Positions 56,603-64,000 of a stretch of 64,000 nucleotides of DNA are shown one piece after another. Both the position numbers and the translations under genes were made by a program. Origin of the DNA: an uncultured Kordiimonas sp. (lineage in GTDB: Bacteria; Pseudomonadota; Alphaproteobacteria; Sphingomonadales; Kordiimonadaceae); NCBI GenBank assembly GCA_947503625.1, contig CANNEK010000002.1, positions 1 through 64,000 of the forward strand, written 5' to 3'. The notes below the pieces were generated by a model that had not been told where the DNA came from, did no database searches, and worked only from the letters and a program-made list of their open reading frames with translations. Numbering within the stretch: the first letter of the stretch is position 1; each line of letters begins with the position of its first letter.

Positions 56603-58480
56603 TTAAAGAAAACGATGAGTCCGTCTACGCCGTACAACCAGGCGTATCAGCACATATAGAACGATCAGAATAGGAACAAATGCGATGTTGATGAACGCAA
56701 GCCAGTCACCCAGGCTTTCAATATCCTGTCGTAGTCGCCGTTTGACATCACGCAGCGCCTTGCGTGTTTCAAGAAGTTGCGCGCGGAAGCGTTCGATCTC
56801 GGCTTCCTGTTCAACGGAGAGAACGGCAGAGCCGTCAGGGTTCTGACCCTCAAGTGCTGCGATGCGGGCTTCTGTGTCGCTCAGTTGGTCCTGCAGCCTC
56901 TGCTCTTCTACGAGATACTTTGCCTCTGCCTCGCGTCGCAACGCGTCGACTTTCTCGAAAGGTCTTTTCGATATGCCCCGCCCTCTCAGGCCCAGAAGGG
57001 CTTCAGAACCGGAGATATGATCCGCGAGATTGAGTACAAAGCTTCCATTGCCGGCCAGCGGCACCGCAACACGCTGACCCAGCATGTCCTGAAGCTGCAC
57101 CCAGAAACGATCATCGAACAAATCACTATCCGCGGTCAGAACAACGCTGATATCACCGTTTGCAACAGGCCCCGATGCAGCATCGGCCCCTGCGGCAACA
57201 ATGGCTTCCGCGACACGGTCGGGAAATGCGGTTTGTGCTGCACCCTGAACGCGGGTCGACAGAATATAGGTTTCGCCGGTTGCGCTCATGTCGCGCAACA
57301 GTGCATCAGGGTCTGGCATGCCCACCGCCCTGTCTGCGGGATACAACATGCTGGCTGCGCTGCTTGTCACCAGTGGGTCCAATGCAGTCGTGGCGCCGTC
57401 AAGCGGTCTGATCGCGCCTGCACTTGCAAAGTTCAAGCTGTTGATTGTGCCGGTAACTACATCTGTCCCGGACAGGAAACTATTGTTGACGGCCAGCCAG
57501 AAAACATAATCCTTGACTGCGTCCGGGCCAAACCCACCCATTTGCACGCGCTGCGCAAGAGAGGCATCACCAACAACCTGACCCTCTGGCATTTCCACAC
57601 CCCAAGCAGCCAGCAAAGGTCCAAGTGAGCTGCTGTTAGGCACGGTTGCCCGCGGGTCCATCGCTTCGGAGTGGGGGTCAAGGAAGACCAGTGTCCGGCC
57701 ACCTTTCAAAACAAACTGATCAATAGCAAACAGCTGGTCGTCGTTAAGGGCTGGCGGATGCACCAACATCAAAACGTCTGTTTCGGATGGAATTTCGGTA
57801 AAGTCAGAATCCAGATCCTGCACGTCAAAAAAGTCAAATAATTGCTCGTAAAGAACATAAGGCTGAGCTTGTCCCGCCATCATGGCCTGTACACCGCCAG
57901 ATCCAAATTGCATTGGCAAACTTGTCACCAGAGAGAGTGTTCGGCGGTTACTGTTGTCAAGCGTCGCCAACAGTTTGACCAGATCATACTCAAGGAATTT
58001 TTCCCGTTCTTCCGAAAAGAAAGGGATAATGGCTTCGCCGTCCACCGCATCGGCCGCAGCAAGCCCCAAGTATAGTGTTGAACCATCGTTGAGCGGAATA
58101 CCGGTAAGGCCAAGTGCAACCGCCTCGTCTTCCTCTTCGGAAAAAGCTTCCGGATCGATGATCGACAACTGAACATTAGCGATGTTTTCATCGGCGAAGG
58201 CCTTGAGCAAGTCCTCCACGCGCTTGCCATAAGCCAAAAGCTGCGGAAACGGCGTTGCAAGTGATTTGGAAAAATAGAAATCAAGTGTGATCGGCTCATC
58301 ATATGACGCCAGAAGTTCTCGTGTCCCGTCAGACAGGCTATAGAGTTTCTCATCGGTCAGATCGAGACTAGTCCCTCTGAAAAAACGATCTTCAATCACT
58401 GTGACAGAGAGGAAGACCAGCACTGCCAACAGCAACTGTATCGTGGAACGCTTCGACAAAAATGCAGATATTTTTTGCAT
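56603..58480 (-). CDS. GldG family ABC transporter auxiliary protein
   Basis: A 625-residue protein with an N-terminal membrane helix (about 14-28), a large periplasmic ABC_transp_aux region (DLTDEKLYSLSDGTRELLAS, LMLVHPPALNDDQLFAIDQF, GGRTLVFLDPHSE), a coiled coil (about 530-590: EAKYLVEEQRLQDQLSDTEA) and a C-terminal membrane helix (about 600-620) near RRRRTHRFL. In Bacteroidetes GldG is part of the GldAFG complex needed for gliding; the same operon type is widespread in non-gliding Proteobacteria with unknown cargo. It overlaps the permease by TAATG. Confidence 0.88.
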   Translation of the reverse strand: MQKISAFLSKRSTIQLLLAVLVFLSVTVIEDRFFRGTSLDLTDEKLYSLSDGTRELLASYDEPITLDFYFSKSLATPFPQLLAYGKRVEDLLKAFADENIANVQLSIIDPEAFSEEEDEAVALGLTGIPLNDGSTLYLGLAAADAVDGEAIIPFFSEEREKFLEYDLVKLLATLDNSNRRTLSLVTSLPMQFGSGGVQAMMAGQAQPYVLYEQLFDFFDVQDLDSDFTEIPSETDVLMLVHPPALNDDQLFAIDQFVLKGGRTLVFLDPHSEAMDPRATVPNSSSLGPLLAAWGVEMPEGQVVGDASLAQRVQMGGFGPDAVKDYVFWLAVNNSFLSGTDVVTGTINSLNFASAGAIRPLDGATTALDPLVTSSAASMLYPADRAVGMPDPDALLRDMSATGETYILSTRVQGAAQTAFPDRVAEAIVAAGADAASGPVANGDISVVLTADSDLFDDRFWVQLQDMLGQRVAVPLAGNGSFVLNLADHISGSEALLGLRGRGISKRPFEKVDALRREAEAKYLVEEQRLQDQLSDTEARIAALEGQNPDGSAVLSVEQEAEIERFRAQLLETRKALRDVKRRLRQDIESLGDWLAFINIAFVPILIVLYVLIRLVVRRRRTHRFL

Positions 58481-59217
58481 TATCCTGCCTCCCTCTTGCT
58501 CTCGATCACAATCCGGTTAACCCATAGCCAGAAAACGATCACGGCCACAAAATACACGATGTCACCAAGCGTAACGACGCCCTTCTGCAAGCTTTCGAAA
58601 TGGCTGAGGAACGAGAGGTTGGCAACCGCCAGCACAAGGGCCTTTGGAGCCCAGGCACTTACAACGTCAAGCACCATGGGCAGACCTGCGACCAAAAAGA
58701 GAAAACAAACCGTTACTGCCAGAATAAATGCAACAACCTGATTTTTGGTGATGGCCGACATTGCAGCCCCAATTGCAAGGTAGGCTGCTGCCATAAGCAG
58801 CGAACCCAAATAACCTGTCAGGATCACGCCATTGTCCGGCGAACCAAGCCAGTTTACCGTTATCCAGATCGGAAACGTCAGCGCAAGTGCCAGTCCGGCA
58901 AATGCGAGTGCGGCAAGATATTTGCCAGCAACCACAGAACGGGTCGGGATAGGAAGCGTCAACAACAGTTCAAACGTACCGGAGCGTCGGTCTTCAGACC
59001 ACAGCCTCATGGCGATGGACGGCATCAAAAACAGATACAGCCAGGGCTGGTATGTAAAGAAGGACACCAGATCAGCCTGCTCGCGCTCATAGAATGAACC
59101 AAGATAGAAGGTGAAAAGGCCCTGCATTATCAGGAAAATCACCAGAAACACATAAGCGACGGGGCTGGCGAAATAACCAGCAAATTCGCGGCGGAAAATT
59201 GTCATCACAGCGCTCAT
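58480..59217 (-). CDS. ABC transporter permease (GldF/ABC-2 type)
   Basis: A 245-residue membrane protein with about six hydrophobic helices (PVAYVFLVIFLIMQGLFTFY, PTRSVVAGKYLAALAFAGLA, VILTGYLGSLLMAAAYLAIG, VVAFILAVTVCFLFLVAGLP and VYFVAVIVFWLWVNRIVI). SEDRRSGTFELLLTLPI is the ABC-2 coupling motif. It probably forms the channel with the downstream GldG protein and the upstream ATPase. Its ATG is directly after the ATPase stop (TAG then ATG), and its TAA overlaps the GldG start. Confidence 0.9.
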   Translation of the reverse strand: MSAVMTIFRREFAGYFASPVAYVFLVIFLIMQGLFTFYLGSFYEREQADLVSFFTYQPWLYLFLMPSIAMRLWSEDRRSGTFELLLTLPIPTRSVVAGKYLAALAFAGLALALTFPIWITVNWLGSPDNGVILTGYLGSLLMAAAYLAIGAAMSAITKNQVVAFILAVTVCFLFLVAGLPMVLDVVSAWAPKALVLAVANLSFLSHFESLQKGVVTLGDIVYFVAVIVFWLWVNRIVIESKREAG

Positions 59218-60165
59218 CTAGATGTCCCTTTCTGTCAGCTGGCGGAAGACATCATCGAGCCTGCCCGGGTCAACAGTAAACTGCGTAACCTGCCAGTTGC
59301 TGACAGCGGCAATATCACCAATTGTGTCCGCTATCTCGCCGCCGCCCCGGGCCAAAATGGTCAGACGCATCAGTTCGCCTTCGCGAGCCGCTTCAACGCC
59401 ACCAACCAGTTTGATCTGCTTCAGGGCAGCGGCTGCTTTTTCGGCATTTTCTTCTGGCACCAACATGGTCACCGCGTTTTTGTATTTGGAGCGGGAGCGC
59501 AGTTCGCTTGGCTTGCCATCGGCCACCACTGTGCCGCGGTTGATGATCACTGCACGGTGGCACAGGGCATCCACCTCTTCCAGAATATGCGTGGATATGA
59601 TGATCGCACGGTCGACAGACATCGCTTCGATCAAACGGCGTACCTCGTGTTTCTGGTTCGGGTCCAGACCATCCGTTGGCTCGTCCAAAATCAAAACATC
59701 CGGCGCATGCAAAATTGCTGCTGCCAGACCAACCCGACGCTTGAAACCTTTCGACAGAGTTTCAATGCGCTGGTTCATCACGTTCTCGAGGTTGACAGCT
59801 GTCGCCGCGCTTTCAACCACGTCCTCAGCCTCACGGCCCGTGATGTTATGTGTATTGGCGATAAATTTGAGAAAATTACGCGGCGTCATCTCTCCATAAG
59901 AGGGCGCTCCTTCAGGCAGGTAGCCAACTCGCGCCCGTGCTTTCTCGTTTTCAGACGTCACCAGTTCGCCGCAGATATAGGCACTGCCACCGGTCGGGGC
60001 CAAAAAGCCGGTCAGCATCTTCATGGTGGTAGTCTTCCCGGCACCGTTCGGCCCCAGAAAACCCAGAACTTCACCTTTCTTGACTGTCAGCGAAATGCCA
60101 TCAACAGCTTTCAGGTCACCAAAATGTTTGCTGAGGTTGCGAGCTTCCAAAAGAACATCAGCCAC
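59218..60165 (-). CDS. ABC transporter ATP-binding protein (GldA/NatA type)
   Basis: A 315-residue ATPase. The Walker A is LGPNGAGKTTTMKMLTG, the signature is STLSKGFKRRVGLAAAIL-like (IETLSKGFKRRVGLAAAIL), the Walker B is VLILDEPTDGLDPNQ, with the H-loop ISTHILEEVD. The DUF4162-like C-terminal part (about 230-310) is typical of export-type ATPases. It is the first gene of the operon; GTG has AAGGAA six bases upstream. Cargo unknown. Confidence 0.92.
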   Translation of the reverse strand: MADVLLEARNLSKHFGDLKAVDGISLTVKKGEVLGFLGPNGAGKTTTMKMLTGFLAPTGGSAYICGELVTSENEKARARVGYLPEGAPSYGEMTPRNFLKFIANTHNITGREAEDVVESAATAVNLENVMNQRIETLSKGFKRRVGLAAAILHAPDVLILDEPTDGLDPNQKHEVRRLIEAMSVDRAIIISTHILEEVDALCHRAVIINRGTVVADGKPSELRSRSKYKNAVTMLVPEENAEKAAAALKQIKLVGGVEAAREGELMRLTILARGGGEIADTIGDIAAVSNWQVTQFTVDPGRLDDVFRQLTERDI

Positions 60166-60278
60166 AGTGGGTTCCTTCTATACGGATCAACTATTTTAGG
60201 GCGGTTTCAGCCTGATATATAGGAATCATGACTTCTTGCAAGGGTTCAGCGACGGATTCATGGGAAAAACAGTCTAAA

Positions 60279-60968
60279 TCAAACAGCACGCGCTGTGTTA
60301 CGCGCCAATCCATCAAATTGGTCAAACATGCGTTCTCTCCAGTCCTTCAGAAGAGAACTTCCCACAATGGGGTCAAATGTCGATACAACATGTGGCCACA
60401 TCAATGTTCCCATCAGGCAATAATCGGCAAATGCAGGGGTTGTGCCGCATAAATACTGATTCTTTTCCAGAATAGTCTCCAGCGGCGCAAGGTTTGCACC
60501 AAATGCCTCTCTCGCCTTGTCACGGCCCACCTGCATTTCCTCAATGGTTTTGCCCCCCAGACGCGGTTCTCTGGTCGCTCGAAATGAAGCCTGATTTTCG
60601 GCGTCAAGCGCCCCCATAATATCCGCCACAATCATCGGGAAAATCGGCATGACAATGTTACGATCGAACCAGTTGTTTAAAATTACGGCTTGCTCGGCAG
60701 CCAACGGCGAGTCGAACAGGGGTTTGTCGGGAAAATGATCTTCCAGATACCGCGCTATCGTGAAACTTTCGGAAACCCAGTTTTCACCATGCTTGATAAC
60801 AGGCACGGTTTTAAGGCCCGACCCCTCCAGGGCTGATTTGTCGGTGAAGGTAACTGTCCTGCTTTCATGAGGAACATGCTTGTGCGCCAGCATAAGTTTG
60901 ATCCGCCAGACAAACGGGCTGAACCTCACGTCCGTATCTGCCCCGCATAATTCGAAAAATGTCAGCAT
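60279..60968 (-). CDS. Glutathione S-transferase family protein
   Basis: About 229 residues. The N-terminal thioredoxin-like domain shows FSPFVWRIKLMLAHKHVPHE and the cis-Pro region LKTVPVIKHGENWVSESFTI (residues that hold the glutathione gamma-Glu); the C-terminal all-helical domain has PAFADYCLMGTLMWPHVVST. It resembles bacterial beta/omega-like GSTs of unknown substrate. ATG 60968 follows GGGAGGG; a reading from 61019 is longer but weaker. Single gene between the ABC operon and the 317-bp gap before the DUF2807 genes. Confidence 0.88.
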   Translation of the reverse strand: MLTFFELCGADTDVRFSPFVWRIKLMLAHKHVPHESRTVTFTDKSALEGSGLKTVPVIKHGENWVSESFTIARYLEDHFPDKPLFDSPLAAEQAVILNNWFDRNIVMPIFPMIVADIMGALDAENQASFRATREPRLGGKTIEEMQVGRDKAREAFGANLAPLETILEKNQYLCGTTPAFADYCLMGTLMWPHVVSTFDPIVGSSLLKDWRERMFDQFDGLARNTARAV

Positions 60969-61120
60969 CCAACCCTCCCAAAACGTCGGTTGACGCATCA
61001 TAACTCGCCAACCCAACAACGAATTACAACCTAATAAACCGGCACCTTAAAAGCCACAACAGTATTGAGACCAAAGGAGAACTTCACAATTATCTGACAC
61101 GAGAAACCGTCAAATAGAAA

Positions 61121-61189
61121 CTGGCCCGACCGGGGGACAAAGAGAACCTAGGGGTCAGGGGGACCAAGGAACGCAACCGGTCGGGCCAG
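61121..61189. repeat. Perfect 13-bp inverted repeat with 43-nt spacer
   Basis: CTGGCCCGACCGG at 61121-61133 and its exact reverse complement at 61177-61189. The spacer contains a small nested hairpin (GGTC with GACC around a C-rich loop, minus strand 61153-61165). The element lies in the gap 60969-61285, downstream of the DUF2807 terminator on the minus strand. It may be a second terminator, a small RNA or a protein site; no family recognised. Confidence 0.7.
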
Positions 61190-61200
61190 TAGAGGCCAAC

Positions 61201-61232
61201 AAAAAAAAGATGGACCGTGAATACGGCCCATC
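61201..61232 (-). terminator. Rho-independent terminator of the DUF2807 gene
   Basis: GATGGACCGT (61209-61218) pairs with ACGGCCCATC (61223-61232), with one mismatch, around GAAT; A8 at 61201-61208 gives a U8 tail in the minus-strand transcript. Confidence 0.88.
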
Positions 61233-61285
61233 CATGACTGAATTGTGGCGAAAAACAGTCGCCATCAATTTACCTGCGGCTAACT

Positions 61286-61996
61286 CTATTTCAGAACGAC
61301 GTCCCCTGAACCCATGGAGCGGGTTTTCACCTTGTCAGGTTTTCCCCAGACGGTTACGTCGCCGGAGCCCATGATACCGACATCTACACTCGCACTGAGT
61401 GTCACGGCCACATCACCCGAGCCCATAATGCCGATATCGCCGTTTTGGCACGCCATGTCACGCGCCTCGACTTCACCGGAGCCTTTGACCTCGACGTCAA
61501 TATCTGTGCACTCACCCGAGGCTTCCACATCACCTGAACCCTTGACATCAATGGAAAGGCGATCCGTTTTGGCGTCAATCAATTCAATATCACCAGAGCC
61601 ATTGATATTGGCCTTGAATGATTCAGTTTGCAGACCTCGCACTTCAAAGTCACCGGAGCCGTCGACACGCACCGCTTCCAGAGATGGCACCGTGATATCA
61701 ACGCGTAGGACATCAATGTCCCGGTATCGACGCCAGTTATCATCTTCAAGTTCAATATGAAGGGTGTTGCCTCGCACCTCGGTTTCAATTTCCTCCATGA
61801 TGTCGCTGTCGGCAGTGATCTTAACGGACTGTTCCGGTCCTACCGTGACGTTAACCTCAAAAGAGCCTTTGTTGCGAATACGCGAAAAGCTGTCAACGCT
61901 TCGCATTTCTTCGGATGTATCATCCGCCTGGACCGAAATAGCTGTGGATCCAGCCAGTAACGCCACGCATGACACGGTTGCTAGCAGAGTTTTCAT
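61286..61996 (-). CDS. DUF2807 (GIN-head) exported repeat protein
   Basis: A 236-residue protein with a signal peptide (SCVALLAGSTAISVQA) and a beta-helix-like DUF2807 domain built of about eight near-repeats carrying Gly-Ser-Gly-Asp (DGSGDFEV, NGSGDIEL, KGSGDVEA, KGSGEVEA, MGSGDVAV, MGSGDVTV, MGSGDVVL). Such proteins are called putative auto-transporter adhesin head GIN domains; function is unproven. It ends LK. Followed by a strong terminator; the related gene at 62036 is 39 bp upstream. Confidence 0.88.
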   Translation of the reverse strand: MKTLLATVSCVALLAGSTAISVQADDTSEEMRSVDSFSRIRNKGSFEVNVTVGPEQSVKITADSDIMEEIETEVRGNTLHIELEDDNWRRYRDIDVLRVDITVPSLEAVRVDGSGDFEVRGLQTESFKANINGSGDIELIDAKTDRLSIDVKGSGDVEASGECTDIDVEVKGSGEVEARDMACQNGDIGIMGSGDVAVTLSASVDVGIMGSGDVTVWGKPDKVKTRSMGSGDVVLK

Positions 61997-62035
61997 CTGT
62001 TTTCCCCTTATCGAGTTGGTGTGTCCTACGCGGGA

Positions 62036-62749
62036 CTATTTGATTGAAATGCTTGAAAGTCCGCCAGAGTGCTTGCGCACATCTTTTGGATCGCCATACA
62101 CGGAGATCGAAGCAACACCTGCAACGCGCGCGTCAATACTTTCGCTCGCATACACGGAAGCAGAGCCAGCACCTTTAACGTCAACTTCCACATCAGCGCA
62201 CTTCAGGTCGTCAGCATCAATGTCGCCAGCACCGCGAACGTCCAGCAATAGCTTGCCGCAAGTGCCTTCAATTTCGACGTCTGCCGCACCGCGGACATCG
62301 ATCTCCAGTTCTTCGCTATCAATATTGGAAAGTTCACCATCTACAGCGCCCATGACTTCAAGCTCGACAAGTGTCGGCATTGAGATGGTCACTTCAACTT
62401 CCGCGTTGTTCCAGAAGTTTTTGCGGCCCTCGGTATCCATATCGATAACAAGCGTATCGCCGTCCAGAACTGTCGTTACATCCTCAATACGGTTCTCGCG
62501 GGTACGCACTGTAACGGCAAAGTCTTCACCTGCTGTCAGCTCGAGTTCGATGGCACCTCTAACCTGAACGCGGGTAAAATCCGCCACATCCCGGCTTTCA
62601 GTTACACGATCACGGCTATCCCGGTTTCGCTCCATCGCCGCAGACCCTGCGACCGAATGCAAAACAGTTGCTGCAACGCCCGCAGCCATCAAGCCAACAA
62701 GCGCTTTCCGCCCCAATGAAGGGCGGGTCGAATATGATAGATTTCTCAC
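62036..62749 (-). CDS. DUF2807 (GIN-head) exported repeat protein, divergent copy
   Basis: A 237-residue paralogue of the protein at 61286-61996. Signal peptide about 14-39 (LGRKALVGLMAAGVAATVLH). Its repeats have lost the Ser of GSGD: VRGAADVEI, VRGAGDIDA, VKGAGSASV, VAGVASISV, although GAVDGELS is present. This suggests a paired but diverged function. I start at GTG 62749 with AGAGGAT 7 bp upstream; a longer reading from 62839 adds a basic arm without a signal peptide start. Both genes are on one strand, 39 bp apart. Confidence 0.85.
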   Translation of the reverse strand: MRNLSYSTRPSLGRKALVGLMAAGVAATVLHSVAGSAAMERNRDSRDRVTESRDVADFTRVQVRGAIELELTAGEDFAVTVRTRENRIEDVTTVLDGDTLVIDMDTEGRKNFWNNAEVEVTISMPTLVELEVMGAVDGELSNIDSEELEIDVRGAADVEIEGTCGKLLLDVRGAGDIDADDLKCADVEVDVKGAGSASVYASESIDARVAGVASISVYGDPKDVRKHSGGLSSISIK

Positions 62750-63026
62750 GAGTAGATCCTCTCTGTTACTGTCGTGTTTTTTTATAGTTTTTTTTAACGG
62801 GTAATCGTTTTGTTTATGAACCCGATATAAATATCCCACTTCAAGGCTTCAAGGTCAAGTCAGCCGCCAAATTCGCTCAACTAAACCTTTGTTAGGCACC
62901 GTTTATCGCGGTTGAAGCCCAAATTAGCAAAAAAAGCGATGTGATACGGCTATGGATTTGCGACTCGGCTACAAAGATTGCCTTTCTGTATGATATCGCT
63001 CACAATGTCTGAATCAGAGGGGAAAT

Positions 63027-63413
63027 ATGGACGAAATCGCATCTCATCAACTGGCGAACCTGATCAAGCCATCCGCCAAAGGCAATTCCAATACCGGTCC
63101 TCGAAACCGCAATCGCACGGTGTATTTCACGAGAAACGAACTTTCTCAAATTCTGAACGTTTATGGCCGCCTGGTAACAGCAGGAGAATGGCGTGACTAT
63201 GCTATCGATCACGTTCAGGATCACGCGGTGTTTTCGATTTTCAGGCGTGCCAGCGAAATACCGCACTATCGGATCATCAAGGAACCTGCGTTATCCAACC
63301 AGCAGGGCGCCTGGCGTATTCTTGGCGCGGCCGGGCAAGTGCTGAAGCGCGGCAGAAAACTTGATCAGTTGCTGCGCTACTTTGATCGCCATCATCTTAA
63401 AGCCATCACCTGA
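63027..63413 (+). CDS. DUF2794 family protein
   Basis: A 128-residue protein with the alphaproteobacterial DUF2794 core: RNRTVYFTRNELSQILNVYG, AGEWRDYAIDHVQDHAVFSI, then FRRASEIPHYRIIK and the tail RILGAAGQVLKRGRKLDQLL. Short and basic; function unknown. AGAGGGG precedes the ATG. It lies between the DUF2807 genes and the histidine kinase gene on the other strand. Confidence 0.92.
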   Translation: MDEIASHQLANLIKPSAKGNSNTGPRNRNRTVYFTRNELSQILNVYGRLVTAGEWRDYAIDHVQDHAVFSIFRRASEIPHYRIIKEPALSNQQGAWRILGAAGQVLKRGRKLDQLLRYFDRHHLKAIT

Positions 63414-63437
63414 ACAGGAAATGCCGCAACCGAAACG

Positions 63438-64000
63438 CTATCGGTTCTGCAGGTAGATTTTCTTGATAAGCTGATCAAGACTTTGCCAGTCAATGGGCTT
63501 GGCGACACAATCATCAATCCCGATCTCTTTGTATTCTTTGACATGCATTTCTGCAGCGTCCGCCGTAAGCGCAACAATAGGGGTTGTGGACCAATCGCAA
63601 GACGATGCCCTTATTTTTCTGGATGCCTCCACGCCGTCCATGACCGGCATGTGTATATCCATCAACACGACATCGAACGGCGCCTTGGAGAGCGCATCAA
63701 GGGCCTGTTGGCCATCAGAAACCAAAGTGACGGAATAACCAAACCGCTCAACGAGAAATTTTTGCAGCATCATCTGGTTAACCGGATTGTCCTCGGCAGC
63801 AAGCACTCGGATATCTGCCGCTGAAGCTTCTGAGATACCCTCGGCGGCCGCGCCTGCGTCCTTGTTTTCGCTGGTTACGCGGTCAAAAGCTGCTTCAAAA
63901 TAAAAGGTGCTGCCAAAACCTTTCTTGCTTGCACACCAAACCTTGCCATCCATCATGCCAGCAAGGCTTTTGCATATAGACAGCCCGAGACCGGTGCCTT
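63438..64000 (-). CDS. Hybrid histidine kinase, C-terminal part (cut by window edge)
   Basis: Reading in from the right edge, the frame opens GTGLGLSICKSLAGMMDGKV, the G2-box end of a HATPase_c domain, then KGFGSTFYFEA and a linker, and finally a complete receiver: VLAAEDNPVNQMM, the phospho-acceptor Asp in VVLMDIHMPVMDG, VALTA and CVAKPID. The stop is at 63438. The kinase, dimerisation and sensor parts lie outside the window, so the signal is unknown. Receiver at the C terminus marks a phosphorelay kinase. Confidence 0.93.
   Translation of the reverse strand, partial: GTGLGLSICKSLAGMMDGKVWCASKKGFGSTFYFEAAFDRVTSENKDAGAAAEGISEASAADIRVLAAEDNPVNQMMLQKFLVERFGYSVTLVSDGQQALDALSKAPFDVVLMDIHMPVMDGVEASRKIRASSCDWSTTPIVALTADAAEMHVKEYKEIGIDDCVAKPIDWQSLDQLIKKIYLQNR

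Noticed and set aside
61134-61176. SRP-RNA-like stretch GGGGTCAGGGGGACC in the inverted-repeat spacer
   Set aside because: Shares a few bases with the SRP RNA core but lacks the GGAA loop and the symmetric internal loop; not called as an RNA gene.
1-64000. CRISPR arrays, tRNA genes, insertion sequences, phage genes
   Set aside because: No regularly spaced repeats, no cloverleaf sequences, no transposase or integrase other than XerD seen on reading the window.

Overview
The window is a chromosomal segment of an alphaproteobacterium with moderate G+C. Evidence for this is the gene order ubiG / lysC / ptsP / prfA-prmC-DUF4167-clpB, the run comF-grxC-nitrilase-DUF1178, DUF2794, argJ divergent from secA, xerD next to aroK-aroB, and an alphaproteobacterial type of SecA tail. 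Several very large TonB-dependent receptors point to a marine or aquatic heterotroph. An order such as Kordiimonadales is a guess from overall resemblance only. I see no insertion sequence, prophage, CRISPR array, tRNA or rRNA gene inside the window. Most of it is housekeeping DNA with a few accessory genes.

Layout. 1-200: minus-strand promoter and boxA of what looks like an rRNA operon whose 16S gene lies outside the left edge. 569-2706: M23 cell-wall peptidase and a small periplasmic protein. 3121-10393: two large TonB-dependent receptors with a degenerate receiver protein between them. 10503-19681 (minus): clpB, DUF4167, prmC, prfA, hisS, ispG and a RodZ-like protein; rodZ-ispG-hisS is the same order as in E. 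coli. 19960-24601 (minus): ptsP, nitronate monooxygenase-like gene, lysC. 24770-29029: ubiG, then DUF1178, nitrilase, grxC and comF on the other strand, and an NDUFAF5/BioC-like methyltransferase. 29035-30826: nucleotidyltransferase, MutT, a lone Flp pilin and a small protein. 31039-36469: argJ, secA and an exported protein. 36599-42646: DUF6058 protein and nrdB, then a EutB/EutC-like (or BhcB/BhcD-like) enzyme pair on the opposite strand, then nrdA. 43164-50929: accA, xerD, an exported 754-residue protein, a 46-residue membrane protein missed by size cut-offs, aroK, aroB and a CorC-type protein. 51109-55435: third TonB receptor and htpG. 55544-60165: a Gld-type ABC export operon. 60279-64000: GST, two DUF2807 proteins, DUF2794 and the 3' end of a hybrid histidine kinase gene.

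How parts work together. nrdA and nrdB are split but both carry NrdR-box-like palindromes upstream; at nrdA a second box overlaps the promoter -35. prfA and prmC (release factor and its methylase) overlap and hisS-prfA share GTGA, so translation genes are coupled. The three receptors must rely on TonB-ExbBD and periplasmic partners elsewhere. I found no obviously new multi-gene defence or biosynthetic system. The best leads are the enzyme pair placed between nrdB and nrdA, a 13-bp perfect inverted repeat at 61121-61189, the SecA with two SEC-C zinc motifs, the methyltransferase with a shortened SAM-binding region, and the membrane/exported protein pair beside xerD.
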